This document shows, piece by piece, positions 49,999 through 63,603 of a stretch of DNA of 64,000 nt. Below the pieces are notes generated by a model that was not told the origin of the DNA, did not search any database, and saw nothing but the letters and a program-made list of their open reading frames with translations. The stretch is from Circinella minor (taxonomy: Eukaryota > Mucoromycota > Mucoromycetes > Mucorales > Lichtheimiaceae), in assembly GCA_016758965.1 (NCBI GenBank), contig JAEPRB010000162.1, forward strand, positions 1-64,000, read 5' to 3'. Made by a program: the position numbers and the translations under genes. Position 1 is the first letter of the stretch; each line of letters starts with the position of its first letter.

Positions 49999-51062
49999 TT
50001 AAATTCCATCCACATCATCTTTCTTAGTATCATTTTTCCTTGCTGTCAAGAAATAATTTACTTCAAGTGATTCTAATCCACCTGCTCCCACCAACCCCTT
50101 TTCTTGTGCAACACGCCATTGTCGACACACGGGATCCCAAAATATTCCACGAACATCTTGTACAGACCAATCTTGACCCATAGATTCAATTGCACTTATT
50201 AATTCTTTACTTGTAATATATTTTGTCCAATCATGTGTTCCCTGATGTACCAGTCGAAGCATATCTTCTGCTAAGGCAACTGTTAACATATAAGAAACGA
50301 ATGTGCGGGACATCGTAGATAAGAATAAAGTACCGCCAGGTCGTACGAGTTCACCGCATGTTTGTAGGAATTGAAGTGGATTGTTGACATGTTCAATAAT
50401 TTCCATAGCTAATACTACATCAAATGATTCCTTGGAGGCCAATAAATCCTCTTTTAATAATAATATAATAAATGAAGATTAATGTCAATATATCTATATG
50501 TTTCTCACCCTTTCCAAATCCTTGTCTACAAAATCATTTTACTTTGTCTTATTACCTGCAGTAGTATGCTTATATTCAAGTTGTCCAGGACCTCGCCATA
50601 ATTGTGGATCTTGCTTTTTATGAATTTGTGCCATTTTTATGTTGTCAGCCGATGCGTCGGCACCTAAAACACGTCCACCTAATCGTGTTAAAGACTATAA
50701 TAATAATAGTAATAATAATCCTTCCTTCTTGTTAATAATAAAATCTATAGTTCTAATATATATATATATATATATGACAGTTAATTTACCTCAGAAAGAA
50801 GACCACCTCCGCAACCAATATCCAACATTTTCAAGGTTTTAAATGGTTTACTTGTAGCTGTAGCAATGTTTGTTTCATTGACAAGTTGATCACGAACATA
50901 ACTTACACGAGCAGGATTCATCAATTGAAGCATACCAAATTCACCATCAGGATCCCACCATTCTGCTGATTTAGCACTGAACTTCTTAACTTCATTTGCA
51001 TCAATGGTTGAAAAATGACGACGCCGCTGTCCAATATGTTGACACAATCGAGTTCTCCACAT
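49999..51062 (-). CDS. COQ3: Ubiquinone biosynthesis O-methyltransferase
   Basis: Three exons on the minus strand: 50790-51062, 50556-50694, 49999-50450; 287 aa. Coq3 carries out both O-methylations in coenzyme Q synthesis at the matrix face of the inner mitochondrial membrane. The N-terminus (MWRTRLCQHIGQRRRHFST) is basic and Ser/Thr-bearing, fitting a mitochondrial presequence. EWWDPDGEFGMLQLMNPARV is the UbiG/Coq3 signature, LDIGCGGGLLSE (residue 80 on) is the SAM-binding motif I, and VLGADASADNI, MEIIEHVNNP, LVRPGGTLFLSTMSRT and GTHDWTKYI follow in the family order. Length is normal and nothing is broken. Confidence 0.95.
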
Positions 51063-52334
51063 ATTACTATTATTTATTTATCTTGCAAAGAAAAAAAAAA
51101 TAGAGAGACAACATACAGCCAGCATGAACCCCGCTCTTTTAAAAGTAATTGTGCGTAAAGTCACACACTACACAACTAAAGACTATGCATAATTTTCTTT
51201 TCATGCTGTTTCTTTACTCAAGAAGAAGACATGATACAATTTTGTATATTCAATTAGAACTTGATAAAAATCATACTTTCTTTAATGATCATTTGTTCCT
51301 TACAGGTACAATAGTGGTTATTTTTAATCTTTAAATAGCGATAAAATGGATTCTGAGAGAATGGTTGTGCTTACATTTTACTTGATGATATTTTCTATCA
51401 TATCGATAAAAAAAACAACCATAAAAATATTAATACTAATACTAACAGTGCCTAAATCTACTTGAAAAAACAAAAGAAGAAAAACTATCATTAATTGTTG
51501 GAAAAACCTAGTTTCTTTTACTGGAGCTAGTAAAATAACTGTCTCTGTATAACTCTTATTTTGCCGTTCATTACGTGTACAATATAAAAGGTATATATAT
51601 GCTTTATATGCGTGCTGTTTTTACGTACAAGAAGCCCTTCCATACATTGACAAATTTGTTCTCTTCACAATTTATTCTTTCGAACATGCTATTTTGTTCG
51701 CTAGTTAACCAATTCCATACATCAACAAAATAGTATCTCACGTTTCTCGAATAATTATCTTAAAAACTTTGATCTTTTCAATGGTTGTATATACGTTCAC
51801 CCTATAATACCGGCACCCACAATGTATTCTAAAATATAATTGTATTATGTTAAGTGTATTAAACTTTCATAATTTTAAAGAATCATTTACTTTTTTATAT
51901 ACGCTTTCTATCCGAACGAAAAAATGATAATTATCTTTTTCTCCTTGTTGAAACTGTCCAAATTCTGCAGTATGCTAATGATATGTGTGTGTTTTGAGCT
52001 TATGTAAATTCAATACGTACCGTATGCAGAAAGTGTGTTAAATACTTTTCAATTGTTTTCTGTCGTCAAACATAACTCCAGATGTTACTATATAAGAGCT
52101 TCAACATCAATATGAAAGGTTTTTTCATTTACATAAGCATTTAGCAGAGAATATCACTATACATCAACCCTCGTCTGATTACATTTTCTGCCTGGGTTAG
52201 CAAAGAATACTATTCTGGACTTGATTTGCTTTAAATTACAAAATAATCAAGAAATATTCCCAAACTCTTTATTTTTCATGTATAAGAAGGACCAGTGCGA
52301 AAAAAACAATGGCTATGTATTGAGAAGGAGGGCT
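51063..52334. other. Intergenic between COQ3 and GGT genes
   Basis: About 1.3 kb of AT-rich DNA between the COQ3 start and the stop of the next minus-strand gene. The 61-codon frame at 51149-51334 has no domain. No RNA gene was recognised. Confidence 0.5.
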
Positions 52335-55115
52335 TTAAAATTTAGAAAAAAAGTGTAAAGGAATCGCTTGACCATCACCTCGAGGATCACTTCCCGCAGC
52401 TAATACAACAATTGATGATTTTCTATTAATATCACGACCCCGCTTTCTTTTTCTTGCACGAATAATTTGTCCACGACCAAAAAGTGAACGGTCATACCCC
52501 TTAAAAATTTGACAAGTATGGCCCATAGCTTCCAATTGGTTGATAGTTTTAGGTTCAACACCATCTTCGATACATACAATACAATTATTAACATTTGTAA
52601 AACCAAGTGTATTTGCGGGGATACTAGTATTAGAGGATGGAGAAGGTGAAATACAAATTCTGGGAAGGTCAAGCGTTTGTTGAGGATTAGTAAGATAGTA
52701 CATCAAATTCAAAATAACTTGAACATGAGCTTGCGGCTGGGCATACGCTCCCATCACTAATTTGTTTTTTTTTTTTTTTTTTTTTTTTAGAAAATTGATA
52801 AATTGATACGCACTATTATTATATATACTACAAAAATAATTACCACCAAAACACATTTCAAGCTCATGTATGTAATTACCACAAGTACTTGTACATGTTT
52901 TTCGTGTGATCATTGAGGGTATCATAGTATGATAACATCTTTTACTTGGACCAATGCAATTCGGATGACCTTCAATTAAAACAAAATTATTACCACGATT
53001 ATGGAGAGGAAATTCACAATTTTTAGGAATAATATGAATCTATATAATAGATTATTTGTTAACATAAAAAAAAAGTGTCAACACAAAAACGTTCTATAAC
53101 AGAAAGCGTTTACCCCAAAAGAGTTACAATTTGATCCCTTGGCAAAAAAAATGAGTTATAGATTAGTTAACAAATATGATTTTCTATTAATTACAACCTG
53201 TCTCAATTTGTTATATGTTGCTTTTACCATAAAACCACAAGCATTTCCGTCTTTATCAACAACAGAAAAATAAACTGTATCACACGTTCTATCTGGATAT
53301 CCTTTCTCAATCGTGTTATTTCTCTTTTTAAAATTGATCAATTTGGCTCGTTCAGAAAGATATTTCTTGCTTAATAGCTTTTTGGTAGCCACAGGCAAAT
53401 CTACTTGCGGATCAGTAACATAGTAACGAGTATCAGCAAATGCCAAGCGCATGACCTCAATCATTATATGTAAGTATTCAGCAGAGTTATGTTTGAGCTT
53501 AGTAAAATCCAATCCATGTTCTTCTTCTAAAGCTTGGATAATACCAAGTGCCATTAATGCGGTCACACCTTGACTATTGGGTGGCATTTCCCAAATAGTC
53601 CAATCATGATAATCAAAGGAGATCGGATCAACCATTTCAGATTTATGAGAAGCTAAATCTTGATGTGTCAATAACCCTCCACGAGTTTTGACAGCATCGA
53701 CAATGGCATCAGCAATACGGCCTTTATAAAATCCATCTTTACCTTCTGTAGCAATTGTTCTTAAAGCTCTAATATAGTAATGATTTTTAAACTTAATAAT
53801 ATCTTTTCTATTATACCATTATGATTTGAGATAAAAAAAAAAACTTTGGTTGATAATTTACTCTGCGAGTTTAGGTAATTGCATTATTTCACCTTCAGCT
53901 GGAGAACGTATACCATCGACTAACATGTTGTCTTTATGATCGTTCACTTCCTTCAACATTTGCTCTTCTTGTTTCCACTACATAAAAAAAAAATTCAATT
54001 GATTATGATTTTTTTTATTCTTCTGGTTTTCGTATAAATCAACTCGTACGTACCACGTAGGATGCTATCTGACACACAGGAAATCTATATACATAATATA
54101 TGTGTAACCCAACAAAAATTTTATTTACGTATTAATTATAATTGCAACACAAAAAAGTAAATATTTGTTGAACTTCACCCGTTTTCAGCCAACTTAATAG
54201 CAGGTTGGAGTAAGGTTCCCAAATCCAACTTTCCGGATCCGAAATGTGTGACGGTATCGGCCCATGCAGCTACTGCACCAGGTACAGTGATTGTATTAAT
54301 GTTAAAAGAAGGAAGTGTTTCTCCTTTAAGTAGATTATGTTGATGAAGATATTCAGTCGTAAGAGCTGCAGGGGTCCTGTTTCATATAATTAGCTTAACA
54401 TTTGATTGTTGCAAAGGATTAATCTTTTCCAGCATAATTATTATCAAAATATTTACCTTCCAGTGCCGTTTATGCCTCGAACAGTACATTTCTTAGAATC
54501 ATAAAATAAACACGAAGCATCACCTCCAGGACCTGTGGATCCGGGCTCTATATACATATATATTTAAAATTATTTTAGTATTCTGATTATTTGATGCATG
54601 AATTCGCTACAATAACGAGTCAAATAAGATTTTTTTTTGTTGTTTACCAGTTACACTGAGAGCAGCAGCTATATGATTAAATAGAGTATGTTATATTTCT
54701 ATAATGATTAACACTAATACTGTATATGTATTATACTATCCTATCATAAACAAAATATGGAATTTTAATATATACCAACTGCAACAGCTGCATCCTAGAG
54801 AAGAAGTAGTTAGTTATACAGTGTAGGATTTATGCCGATTTATAAATTCTTCTTCTGGATATACGTACAGCTGCATTTCCACCTTGACGAAGAATATCAA
54901 TCCCAACTTGTGAAGCAAGTGGTTGCCTTTTATCAGCAATCAACATTCATAGAAATTGAATTAGCTTTTTTTTTTCTTCTTTTTTTTTTGTCTTTTCATC
55001 CAGGGGAGTAGGTAGTGTAGAAAAACGAAAAATGAACATACGATGTTGAAACCATCCCATGAATTCCATGTACAACAGAACGACGAGAAGTATATGGTAG
55101 AGTAGACGAGGACAT
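52335..55115 (-). CDS. Gamma-glutamyltransferase family protein
   Basis: Twelve exons on the minus strand: 55042-55115, 54869-54926, 54776-54794, 54648-54668, 54457-54547, 54179-54376, 54054-54084, 53862-53977, 53228-53768, 53114-53137, 52844-53039, 52335-52756; 596 aa. The family is an Ntn hydrolase that cleaves itself before a catalytic Thr and transfers or hydrolyses gamma-glutamyl groups, e.g. of glutathione. Visible motifs: [15 protein letters not shown] start, [67 protein letters not shown] (candidate nucleophile Thr), [34 protein letters not shown], and a terminal [11 protein letters not shown]. No signal peptide or anchor is seen, so it resembles the soluble GGT-like branch rather than membrane GGT. 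Exons of 19, 21, 24 and 31 nt rely on phase and homology, so a few boundaries could shift. Confidence 0.9.
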
Positions 55116-55622
55116 TATGCTGTTATATCAATTTTCTTGTTATTTGTAATAACTTCAATACCCAGTTTCATATAAATAAGATTCTCTATATTTATACTCT
55201 ATTAACAAAAGAGAGAAAAAAAAGGGGGTGGATGCAAGTACGTTTCCGGAGTTATCATTGTATCCAAAAGATGTCCTAAAAACGCTCATGCATAGTTTTG
55301 CATAATTAAAATGTTTGAGCCAGTTTACGCCTGTGTGTTATTAAAGTTTTGCCCATTTTTGTTTGATTCTTGCAGCACTATTTTGCATTACAAGAAAAAT
55401 AGAAAACCATTTCGAATACGTGCAGAAAAAGAATTAAGGGGTAGCCTAAACATATTTTTTGTACTATTTTAATCACAACCTAACGATCAAAAATATATTA
55501 TTTCATAAGCGCATATTAGCTATTCTTAATTCTTTTATCATTTTTCTTTAATGACTTTTTGTCTTTTTTATTATATTTAATTTTGTCATCTCTTATTAAT
55601 ATTGTCATTTAACATACATATT
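55116..55622. promoter_or_regulatory. Divergent GGT/MFS promoter region
   Basis: About 500 bp between two divergent start codons. It is AT-rich, and I see no specific operator. The shared promoter could couple the two genes, but that is only positional. Confidence 0.4.
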
Positions 55623-58323
55623 ATGGCTAATAATAATAATCAATTTCTAAATGAACATTTAAATGACGCGAAAAGTCAACAACATAGTAAAGATAAAACC
55701 ACATCCTTTCTCAAGGACAAATATATGCATAATGATCACAAGAGTATAATATCAGGTATGATGGGATGACAGAAAATAATACTAATAATAACAAAACATT
55801 TTTTTTACTGTTAACTTTTTTTATACCTTTTATAATGATAGAAGCACCTAAAAAAGTAAACAATAATGGCGTAGAACAACATGCTCCAGATGATACGGAA
55901 GAAATAGAACCGAATGATAACAGAAAATTTCATCAGCAGTCTGTTATGAGTGTAACCAGTTCTTCTATTCCAAAACAAAAAATATTACCATTACTTCACA
56001 AGAATAGAGAGCAAGGTTTGTCATCAACTACAAAGTGGATTGTATTCGGTATTGTGCTCGTATCGCAAATTTTGTAAGTTTTTATTTCATTTTATAGTAT
56101 ATATAAATAGGGAACAATGATATTTAATAAAAAAAAAATAATGGAATTTTTTTTTTGTTTATATGTAGGGACCAGGCATCAACTAATGCATTTGTAATAT
56201 CTTTTTGTTTTCAATGTTGCTAAGTTCACCTCACATATAATATATTTATATATAATTAACCTTGATCGCTGTTTATCCTAGCTATGATAGTATCCTGCAT
56301 TACCAGAAATTCAAAAAGATTTAAACACGACCCCCACAATGGCAAATGCTATTGGTACGTAAGTTTTACGTATTTCCCAATTTCATACATCCTTGTACTT
56401 TGTGGTTTATGTCTTTTTTTTTTTATAAGTTATGTTGAGTAGGTAATTAAATTTAAATTATTATATAGTGGCAATCCAATCGCTTTTATCCGGATTATTG
56501 GTATGTAATATGCTATTGATGTAAATTTTTAGACGCTCAGATGATTAATAATAATAAAAAAATTTGATTCATTAACATAATAGAGCGCAATATGGGCATC
56601 ATATTCAGACCGATATGGTACTGTATAATTAGAGTAATATGATAACATGGAGATTTGAAAAAAAAAATGATTAAATTTTTTTCCAATAAAACGTTAGGAC
56701 GTAGACCCGTGTTTATCCTATCCAACTTTTTCGCAGTGGCAGGAAACATCGGTTCTGCCTTAGCTGGAAACATTCACACACTGATTGGCGTCCAAATTAT
56801 AAGTGCAGTTGGTGCTGCTGCTGTAAGTTTAGTATTTATTTATTTTTGTATAAGCCTTAGTATAAAATATTTTATTTACTTATTATATCTGTACAAACAA
56901 TAGGCTTATGCACTAGGCGTTGGAATTATTAGTGATATTTTCAAAGATCATGAAAAAGGTAGGGCGTTATCATGGAATGCTGCAATGAATCCATACTCCA
57001 TGGCGGTAGCGTAAGTATTGATACTTGGTTATTGTTGTTATAGCAACTATATACAATAAAAAAACCATGATTTTTTTTTTTGCATATTTATCCAGTAAAA
57101 TAATAATAACACTCAACAATTTAAATACCATAGACCTTTAGTAGGCGGTGTTCTGACACAATACTTTGGATGGCGTAGTATTTTTTGGTTTTTTGTAATA
57201 GCTTACAGTCTTTTATGGATTGCCATTGTCATTTTACTACCTGAAACTAGTAATTCAGAACAGCGATCTGATAATAAAGCTATAACGTCGTATGACAATG
57301 AGAAAAACAAATTAGAAACTACAAAGAAAAAAAGAAGAATGATCAATCCTTTTTCTTCATTAAAGCTACTCAGATTTCCTAACATGTTGATGGTCTGTGT
57401 ATATCTTGGAATAATGTTAGTATTACGTATTTTTTTTTCTATATACAAACAGAAAAACTAAATGTTGATATAAATAACCATTTCCCTTACTAACTATAAT
57501 ACTATTTCCTATATTATATAATCAAAAAAAAAGTGGATTTACAAACAACGTTATGGGAATTTCATTTGCATGGGCATATAGCAATGAATATCATTTTACA
57601 TCAACACTCGTTGGGTTTTTTTATTTAGCTGGGTTAATAGGAAATACCGCTGGAACATGGCTTGGAGGCTGCATGTCAGATAAAATTTACATGCGTCGAG
57701 TGACAAAGGCTCAAGAAAACAATCAGGAAATATTTCCAGAAATGCGACTGAGTCAACTTGGAGTATTTATGGGAATCTTTTCTATGGCTTGCTCGTTCGT
57801 TACATATGGATGGTGCATTGAAAAACAAGTTCATTTTTCAGTTGGTATTATTTGTCAAGTATTTGGTAAAGATTGTTTATTTTGACATGATCTATTTGTT
57901 GTATGGTATAAAGGTGAATGATGAGATGCTTTTGTTAACACATGATTTTATTATAACACTCTAGTATTATTTGGAGTTACCTTTGTAACATGTTTTTTAA
58001 ATGTGTACGCTGTACAATCGTTTCCAAAACATGGATCTTCTGCTCAAGGTATGTCTATTCCTTATTATCATACAACAAGAGTCTAAACTTCAATTATTAT
58101 TACTAAGGGCTTATTTTATCTATACGTAGCATGCATACAGACTATCAAATGTATATTATTTGCTATTGGTAGATTATGGGCAATTGATTTACAAAACATG
58201 TTGGGTACCGGAATCCTGTATACAATTTTTGCAGGAGTACTACTTGTAACTTGTCCATTTGTGACTTATATTCAGCATAATTGTAAAAAATGGCAACGAA
58301 ATCAAGAACGCATAAATAAGTAG
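55623..58323 (+). CDS. Major facilitator superfamily transporter (DHA1-like)
   Basis: Twelve exons: 55623-55755, 55842-56073, 56169-56193, 56291-56354, 56469-56500, 56584-56617, 56698-56822, 56904-57010, 57134-57415, 57534-57865, 57965-58048, 58130-58323; 547 aa. A 120-residue hydrophilic N-terminus precedes helix 1 (KWIVFGIVLVSQIL). The YPALPEIQKDL loop and the SDRYGRRPVFILSN motif between helices 2 and 3 place it in the drug:H+ antiporter-1 type of fungal MFS carriers; APLVGGVLTQYFGWRSIFWF is the helix 5-6 region. A central loop is Lys/Glu-rich, and six further helices follow from NPFSSLKLLRFPNMLMV to VTCPFVTYIQHNC. Three exons are only 25, 32 and 34 nt. The substrate is unknown; polyamine or drug export is common in the class. 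Confidence 0.9.
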
Positions 58324-58648
58324 ATATCAATAATAGGCCTAATATAAATTATATGCTAATATTTATCCTATGTTGTTGTGTAATTTATAATATACTAATA
58401 GCAATGATGGGTAAAAAAAAGGAGAATAAATATGAAAAAGTTTTTAAATATGTAAACAATAATATGTTTGTTGAGAAAAAAAAAAGAAGAATATGCTATT
58501 ATTATTTATTACTATGATTACTGTTATTATTGCTAGTATTTACAAATGCTAAAATATTTCATACGTATATTAAAAAGCTATGTTACTTGTTGAGTTGTAA
58601 AGGGAGGGGGGGGAATAATTTTGTATAATAATGTTAAAGTGTTCATCA
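58324..58648. other. Convergent 3' region MFS/RFX
   Basis: AT-rich sequence between two converging stop codons with A-rich and AATAAA-containing stretches (about 58420) that may serve as poly(A) signals. No gene. Confidence 0.5.
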
Positions 58649-60973
58649 TCAAGAATTTTCATTCATAAAACTCATCATTCTTTGTGGTGTGGTAGTAATC
58701 GTCTGAGGGGTGGTGGTCGTTGTAGACATATAATCAGGAGAAGGTCCACTATCAATGGAATAAGGTGGTAAAGGTGTTCCTCGTTGTGAGTAGTCATCTT
58801 CATCATCGTATACAAATAAAAGTTCTGCGTTTCTTTTTGCTATTTCTTGTTCAATTAAATAGTGAATATAATCATTGGTAAATACCCATATTCGTTCAAA
58901 GTAATCTGAAAATAAAAGTTTACATTCTATATCAGTAACAAATAATCACAGAGAGATTGTTTGTTCCTTTTTCTTACCAATGATAGCAGAATTTGTTTCG
59001 TTATTCTTCTTCTTTTGTAATTCCATTTCACGCTTAGCAACAGATGTATACATTGACCATATTCTTCCTATTTGCTTAATGTGATCATAACCTTGTCCAT
59101 TTGAAATATGTAAATTCATTACAGAGTCAATCCAATCAATCCAATTTCGAATCATAGTGTGTGGTGATTCCTCCGCTGATGAAGATTTTTGAAGTAATAC
59201 TATGATCTGATCAACTATAAATATTCATACATATATAGATTATAGATAAAATTGTCAACAAAAATATATCTATATAAAATATGATAACAACATCACTTTT
59301 TTTTTTTTACACTTATTACATTGTTCACCAATAATAGTATCTTTATCTCCTATAATCCATCCAGCTCGATCAGATATATTATGAAGATCTATCTGTCGCC
59401 ACATCTCCAGCATACTATCACCATGTTCTAATAATACTTGATTTGATGCTTGGGCTAGAAAATTGAGGTGAATGATACGTTCCAATTTTGTACTAAATAT
59501 TTTTGCAACTAAACCAATTTTATTTTATTAAATATGTTGTTATTGGGTAGAACTAAAATAAGTAAGATTATATCCAATGAATGACGGCAACAACGATCAA
59601 AAGAGCAAAAAAAAATAAAAAATAAAAAAATCAGAATATTTATAAGGAAGGTTTTTTCTTTAAAAAAAAAAACTTACCAAGCAACTTGTTATCAACTAAT
59701 TCTTGAGGATATCTTTGTTTCAATGCTATAGGTATAGTATCAAGTAAAGTGGAACTCCATTTAGAAAGACGTGATGGAATGATAGACATATCTACTTCCG
59801 CATCAATCGTTGGATAATAGAATGAAATGATTGCCTAGATTAATTAATCCTACATCAGTTAAAAACTATTTCGTTCTTTTCACTCTCTTGTTAAAAATTA
59901 TGTAGGTTACCCAAACATACATCATAAAAAATACAATCCCAGCTACAAACTATTTCAATCATATTTGCATCTGATTGTAATAATTCATGCATATCATGAG
60001 GTATATTTTCATAAAATGTAATTATTGATTCGCGAACCTAGAATTAAAAAAAAAAAAAAAAAATTACACACAATTTTAACAGGCATAAGTGTATCATATT
60101 ATAAAAAAAAAATGAATCAAAGGAATTATACACACATTTTGGTCAGTATTAATTAATTGAAATTGTTGTTGACAATGTTGATAATATATTGATGAAATAT
60201 CTGTTGTTGATGTATTGTCACGTAGGTATGATATCATTGATGGCATTGAAAATGGAGGTATTACATCATTAATAATATCTTGTGGTTGTGGTTCATCTTG
60301 TTGTTGTTGTTGTTGTACTTGTTGTCCATCGACTGCTTCTTGTTGCTTTGATGATCTATTTATGTTACGAAATATAAATACAAAATAAGTAAGAAAAAAA
60401 AACACCTTTAACGATATATATGTAAAAAAAAAATAACATACTCATTATCAGTATCAATATTCATCATCTCATCATTCTCCAACGTTGAACCGCCTGCTAC
60501 TGATACCCGTGAGTGTGTTGTTGTTGTTGTTGTTGTTAAAGGCGGTGTATCGATTTGTATAATACCACAATAATAATACTTTGATTGACCTCGATTACCT
60601 AGACGACGCGCCTTAATATTAGGAAATACGGATCGTACTAACTTTCCAAACGTTGCTGAATTCACGGGTGATTTGACAGCTGTACGTTGTTGATTATATT
60701 GTTGTTGATAACGTTCATAGACACTGGCACGAGGTATACCAATAATGTTTGAATTGTCCATTTGTGTTGTCACGCATTCTCGGTAATTGTCTTTAAGCCT
60801 AAAATTGTTTGTTCATGATTAAAAAAAATAAAAGGTTCCCTTCCCTTCCCTTCCATTATACTTTTATATTATTTTACACTGGAAACAAAAAAAAAAAAAA
60901 AAAATTGTCTTTTTTACCATTGAATGGTTGTTTCGTGTTCAGTTGGAAGCGATCGGTTTTGAGCTGGTGGCAT
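58649..60973 (-). CDS. RFX-family transcription factor
   Basis: Eight exons on the minus strand: 60918-60973, 60442-60798, 60136-60355, 59921-60037, 59678-59834, 59320-59508, 58978-59214, 58649-58905; 529 aa. The start was chosen because exon 1 (MPPAQNRSLPTEHETTIQ) splices to give TIQWLKDNYREC, the first helix of the RFX winged-helix domain. IPRASVYERYQQQ, SATFGKLVRSVFPNIKARRLGNRGQSKYYYCGI completes it (residues about 15-105), with the wing Arg residues that contact X-box DNA. After Thr- and Gln-rich linkers the rest is alpha-helical and matches the conserved C-terminal dimerisation region loosely. Fungal members include Crt1/Rfx1, which represses damage-inducible genes. The target set here is unknown. 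Confidence 0.9.
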
Positions 60974-61288
60974 TTGTTAAAAAGAAAAAAAAAACACTCC
61001 CTCATACATAAAGATAGTTCGTATCTTAATTTTAACGTGTAATAGGGTCAATCAATGTGACAACAGTACAATGGAGTCTATTTCAATTGTCACACTATTA
61101 TTTTTTTTTTCAAATAGGAAAAGGAAAAGGAAAGAAAGAAAGAAGGTTAAATTTCTCGAAACTAAAAATAGCATGTGGCACAAAAACATGCAAAAAAAAA
61201 AAAAATTATATAGGATGAATAAACTATTTACAAATGCATTTGTATTATATAAACTATAAACTATAGTGTTAAAAAGGACTGAATTGGA
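60974..61288. other. Region between RFX start and ORC5 stop
   Basis: 315 bp with A- and T-runs (about 60880-60902 and 61195-61205 nearby). It must hold the RFX promoter and the ORC5 3' UTR, since both genes are on the minus strand. No gene is seen. Confidence 0.5.
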
Positions 61289-61961
61289 TTAATTGAAATC
61301 ATATAGATATTTATCGATTTCAAAGCGTACACTTTTTGCAACAGCTCTAATGAATTCAAAGCTAACATTACACTTGAATTTAGCTCCATCCAAACGATCC
61401 ATATTATTAGCTCTTACTAGTAATCGTAAAGTCGTTAAGCTTGTAATCTATAAATGAAAAGATTTTTAAATCAATATCATATATTATTCTAGTTGTATGT
61501 TTTTTTTTTTACCTGTGTTTGAACATCAATTGAATCTTCTAATGAATCGTCAATAATACTATAAAAGATAGCAAGCATACGTTCCATAGGAAATGCTTTA
61601 GGTCCCAGTAATTGAGGTCGCATCTAATTAAAATTAACCGAAAAATAAATTTCCTTGGAACATGACATAAATTTACTCTCCCTCTCTTCCTCCTTTTTTT
61701 GATGTATATTTATTTTACCTTTCCACCACCTCCTTGATCTGCTTTTGATTTACGAGTACCTCCACCTTTCTTTCTAGTACGTGCTTCTCCTACTTTGGAA
61801 AAATAACGAACATCATATCGAGCAGGATTATAGGATGCTAAATAAGATGCCAAAAGTAAAAATTTGGTATAATAGGGCAAGTCAAATTCACCTAACAAAC
61901 ATAGATATATATATATATTATATATTATAGGGTATGAGTCAATGTAAATCACGAATAGAAT

Positions 61962-62000
<39 letters not shown>

Positions 62001-63603
62001 ACATAAACCATTTGTATGAACCTTTTTCACGAGCTAAATTTCTTGTTAAAAGTGCCATATTGGCATCCCTATCTGTATCATTTAAATCATCTAATCGTTG
62101 TGTTTCTCGATTCCATTCAACACTTGAAATTTCACGTAAATATAATTTATCAGTTGCTTGTGCAAAATAAGGTTGTGAATACTTTAAAAGTTTTGCTTTT
62201 TCATGTATTTGAACTATAAAACGTGATATAGGATGATGTATTAAAACATTAGTATTTACTACTACTACTACTACTCCTACCATAGTTCCTCTCCCCCCCC
62301 CCTCTCTTTTTTTTCTATATATATATATATCCAAAATAAAATAATTACCTTGACGATCTCGAATTGGTTTAATATATAATGGAAACAATAGAGCGGTAAT
62401 ATATTTGAGTTCATTGATATCTTTACAGTTATGATTAAAAATTGTATAAATCACATCACAAAATCCATTGAAAAAGTCGTTATCTAATTCCACATATTCA
62501 GGTTCTGCTTTATTAATTTCTTCTTCTTCTTCTTCTTCATTATTATCATCGTCATCATTTGATTGACGAAGTTCAATACGACGATCCGTGGATGTAAACA
62601 AGAGTTGCAATATTTGAAGAGTATCTTCTTTTGTATATTCAGAAAATCGTATATACAATGGTTCATAAGCACCTCCTTTTACTTTAAATTTTTCAAATAC
62701 AATCGTACTAAGTAAAATCACACACATATTACGTCCAGTCTATGTAAAAAAAAAAAAAAAAGTTTAATTATTATTATAATACAATGGACAACCTAATAAA
62801 ATAAAAAGTAGTTACCATTTCAGATAATCGTAACAAAACTGGTAATAAATTAGGTCCCATATCACGAAGTCGTTCTGCACGATCCAATATCTATTATTAC
62901 ATATATTGAATATATATAAGTTTAATTCAATAATAAAACAAACAACAACCCCCTCCCCAATCTATATTATCCATTTATTAGTTACCAAATAATGGGTTTC
63001 ATCCATTCCAATTTGAACCACTTTATCTTCTTGTAACATAACTCCTTCTTGAATTATCTTGACAAATTGATGAACGTTATCGATACGACATACACCTGTC
63101 AAATGATTTTCAACAGAAGGTACCCAATGACACCATTGATTTAAAGCATGTTCAAAGATCATACGTGGTGTATGACTTTCAACACAGTTAATAAAGGCCC
63201 ATTGAGATCGACTCAATGATTTTTCAAAAATAGCGCGTACTACACTTGTTTTTCCTGAAGAAGGATGTCCATATATAAAAATACTAGGTACAATACGATC
63301 TTGAGGCTTTTTTTTGGTTTTTTTTTTTTTTTTTAATTGAAACGTTTAAATTATATTTACAATAATTAATAAAAAAAGCATCGATCCATTTTTTTTTTTA
63401 AGGTACAACTCCAAAAGTCATATTATATTTCATTTTCTCTCTCTCTCTCACTCTCTCATATATATATACACGAACAATACAAGTCTATTGGTATAAAATT
63501 TTCTAACCTTTCCCATAAGCCCTAATAAGGTTGTGATTTGTTTTGATCTTCCAGGAAACTGACATGATAATTCCTGTTGAATTGAAAAAGTCCTTTGTGT
63601 CAT
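61289..63603 (-). CDS. ORC5: Origin recognition complex subunit 5
   Basis: Eight exons on the minus strand: 63508-63603, 62986-63306, 62816-62890, 62349-62739, 62022-62213, 61719-61891, 61513-61623, 61289-61447; 505 aa. ORC5 is one of the AAA+ subunits that mark replication origins and load MCM helicase. It starts [18 protein letters not shown], then [17 protein letters not shown] (Walker A), [51 protein letters not shown] (sensor region), [20 protein letters not shown] and the C-terminal [20 protein letters not shown] and [20 protein letters not shown]. An Asp/Glu-rich insert of about 30 residues (about 62480-62565) sits before the lid domain. The donor after REKG (GTTCAT) is weak but keeps the frame. 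Confidence 0.93.
61964..61997. repeat. TA microsatellite in ORC5 intron
   Basis: Alternating TA run in the intron between 62022 and 61891. It also opens artificial tyrosine/isoleucine frames on both strands. Confidence 0.9.

Noticed and set aside
61710..62030. 106-codon minus frame with repeated Tyr-Ile
   Set aside because: Reads through a TA-repeat intron; the real ORC5 exon is the spliced 61719-61891 segment.
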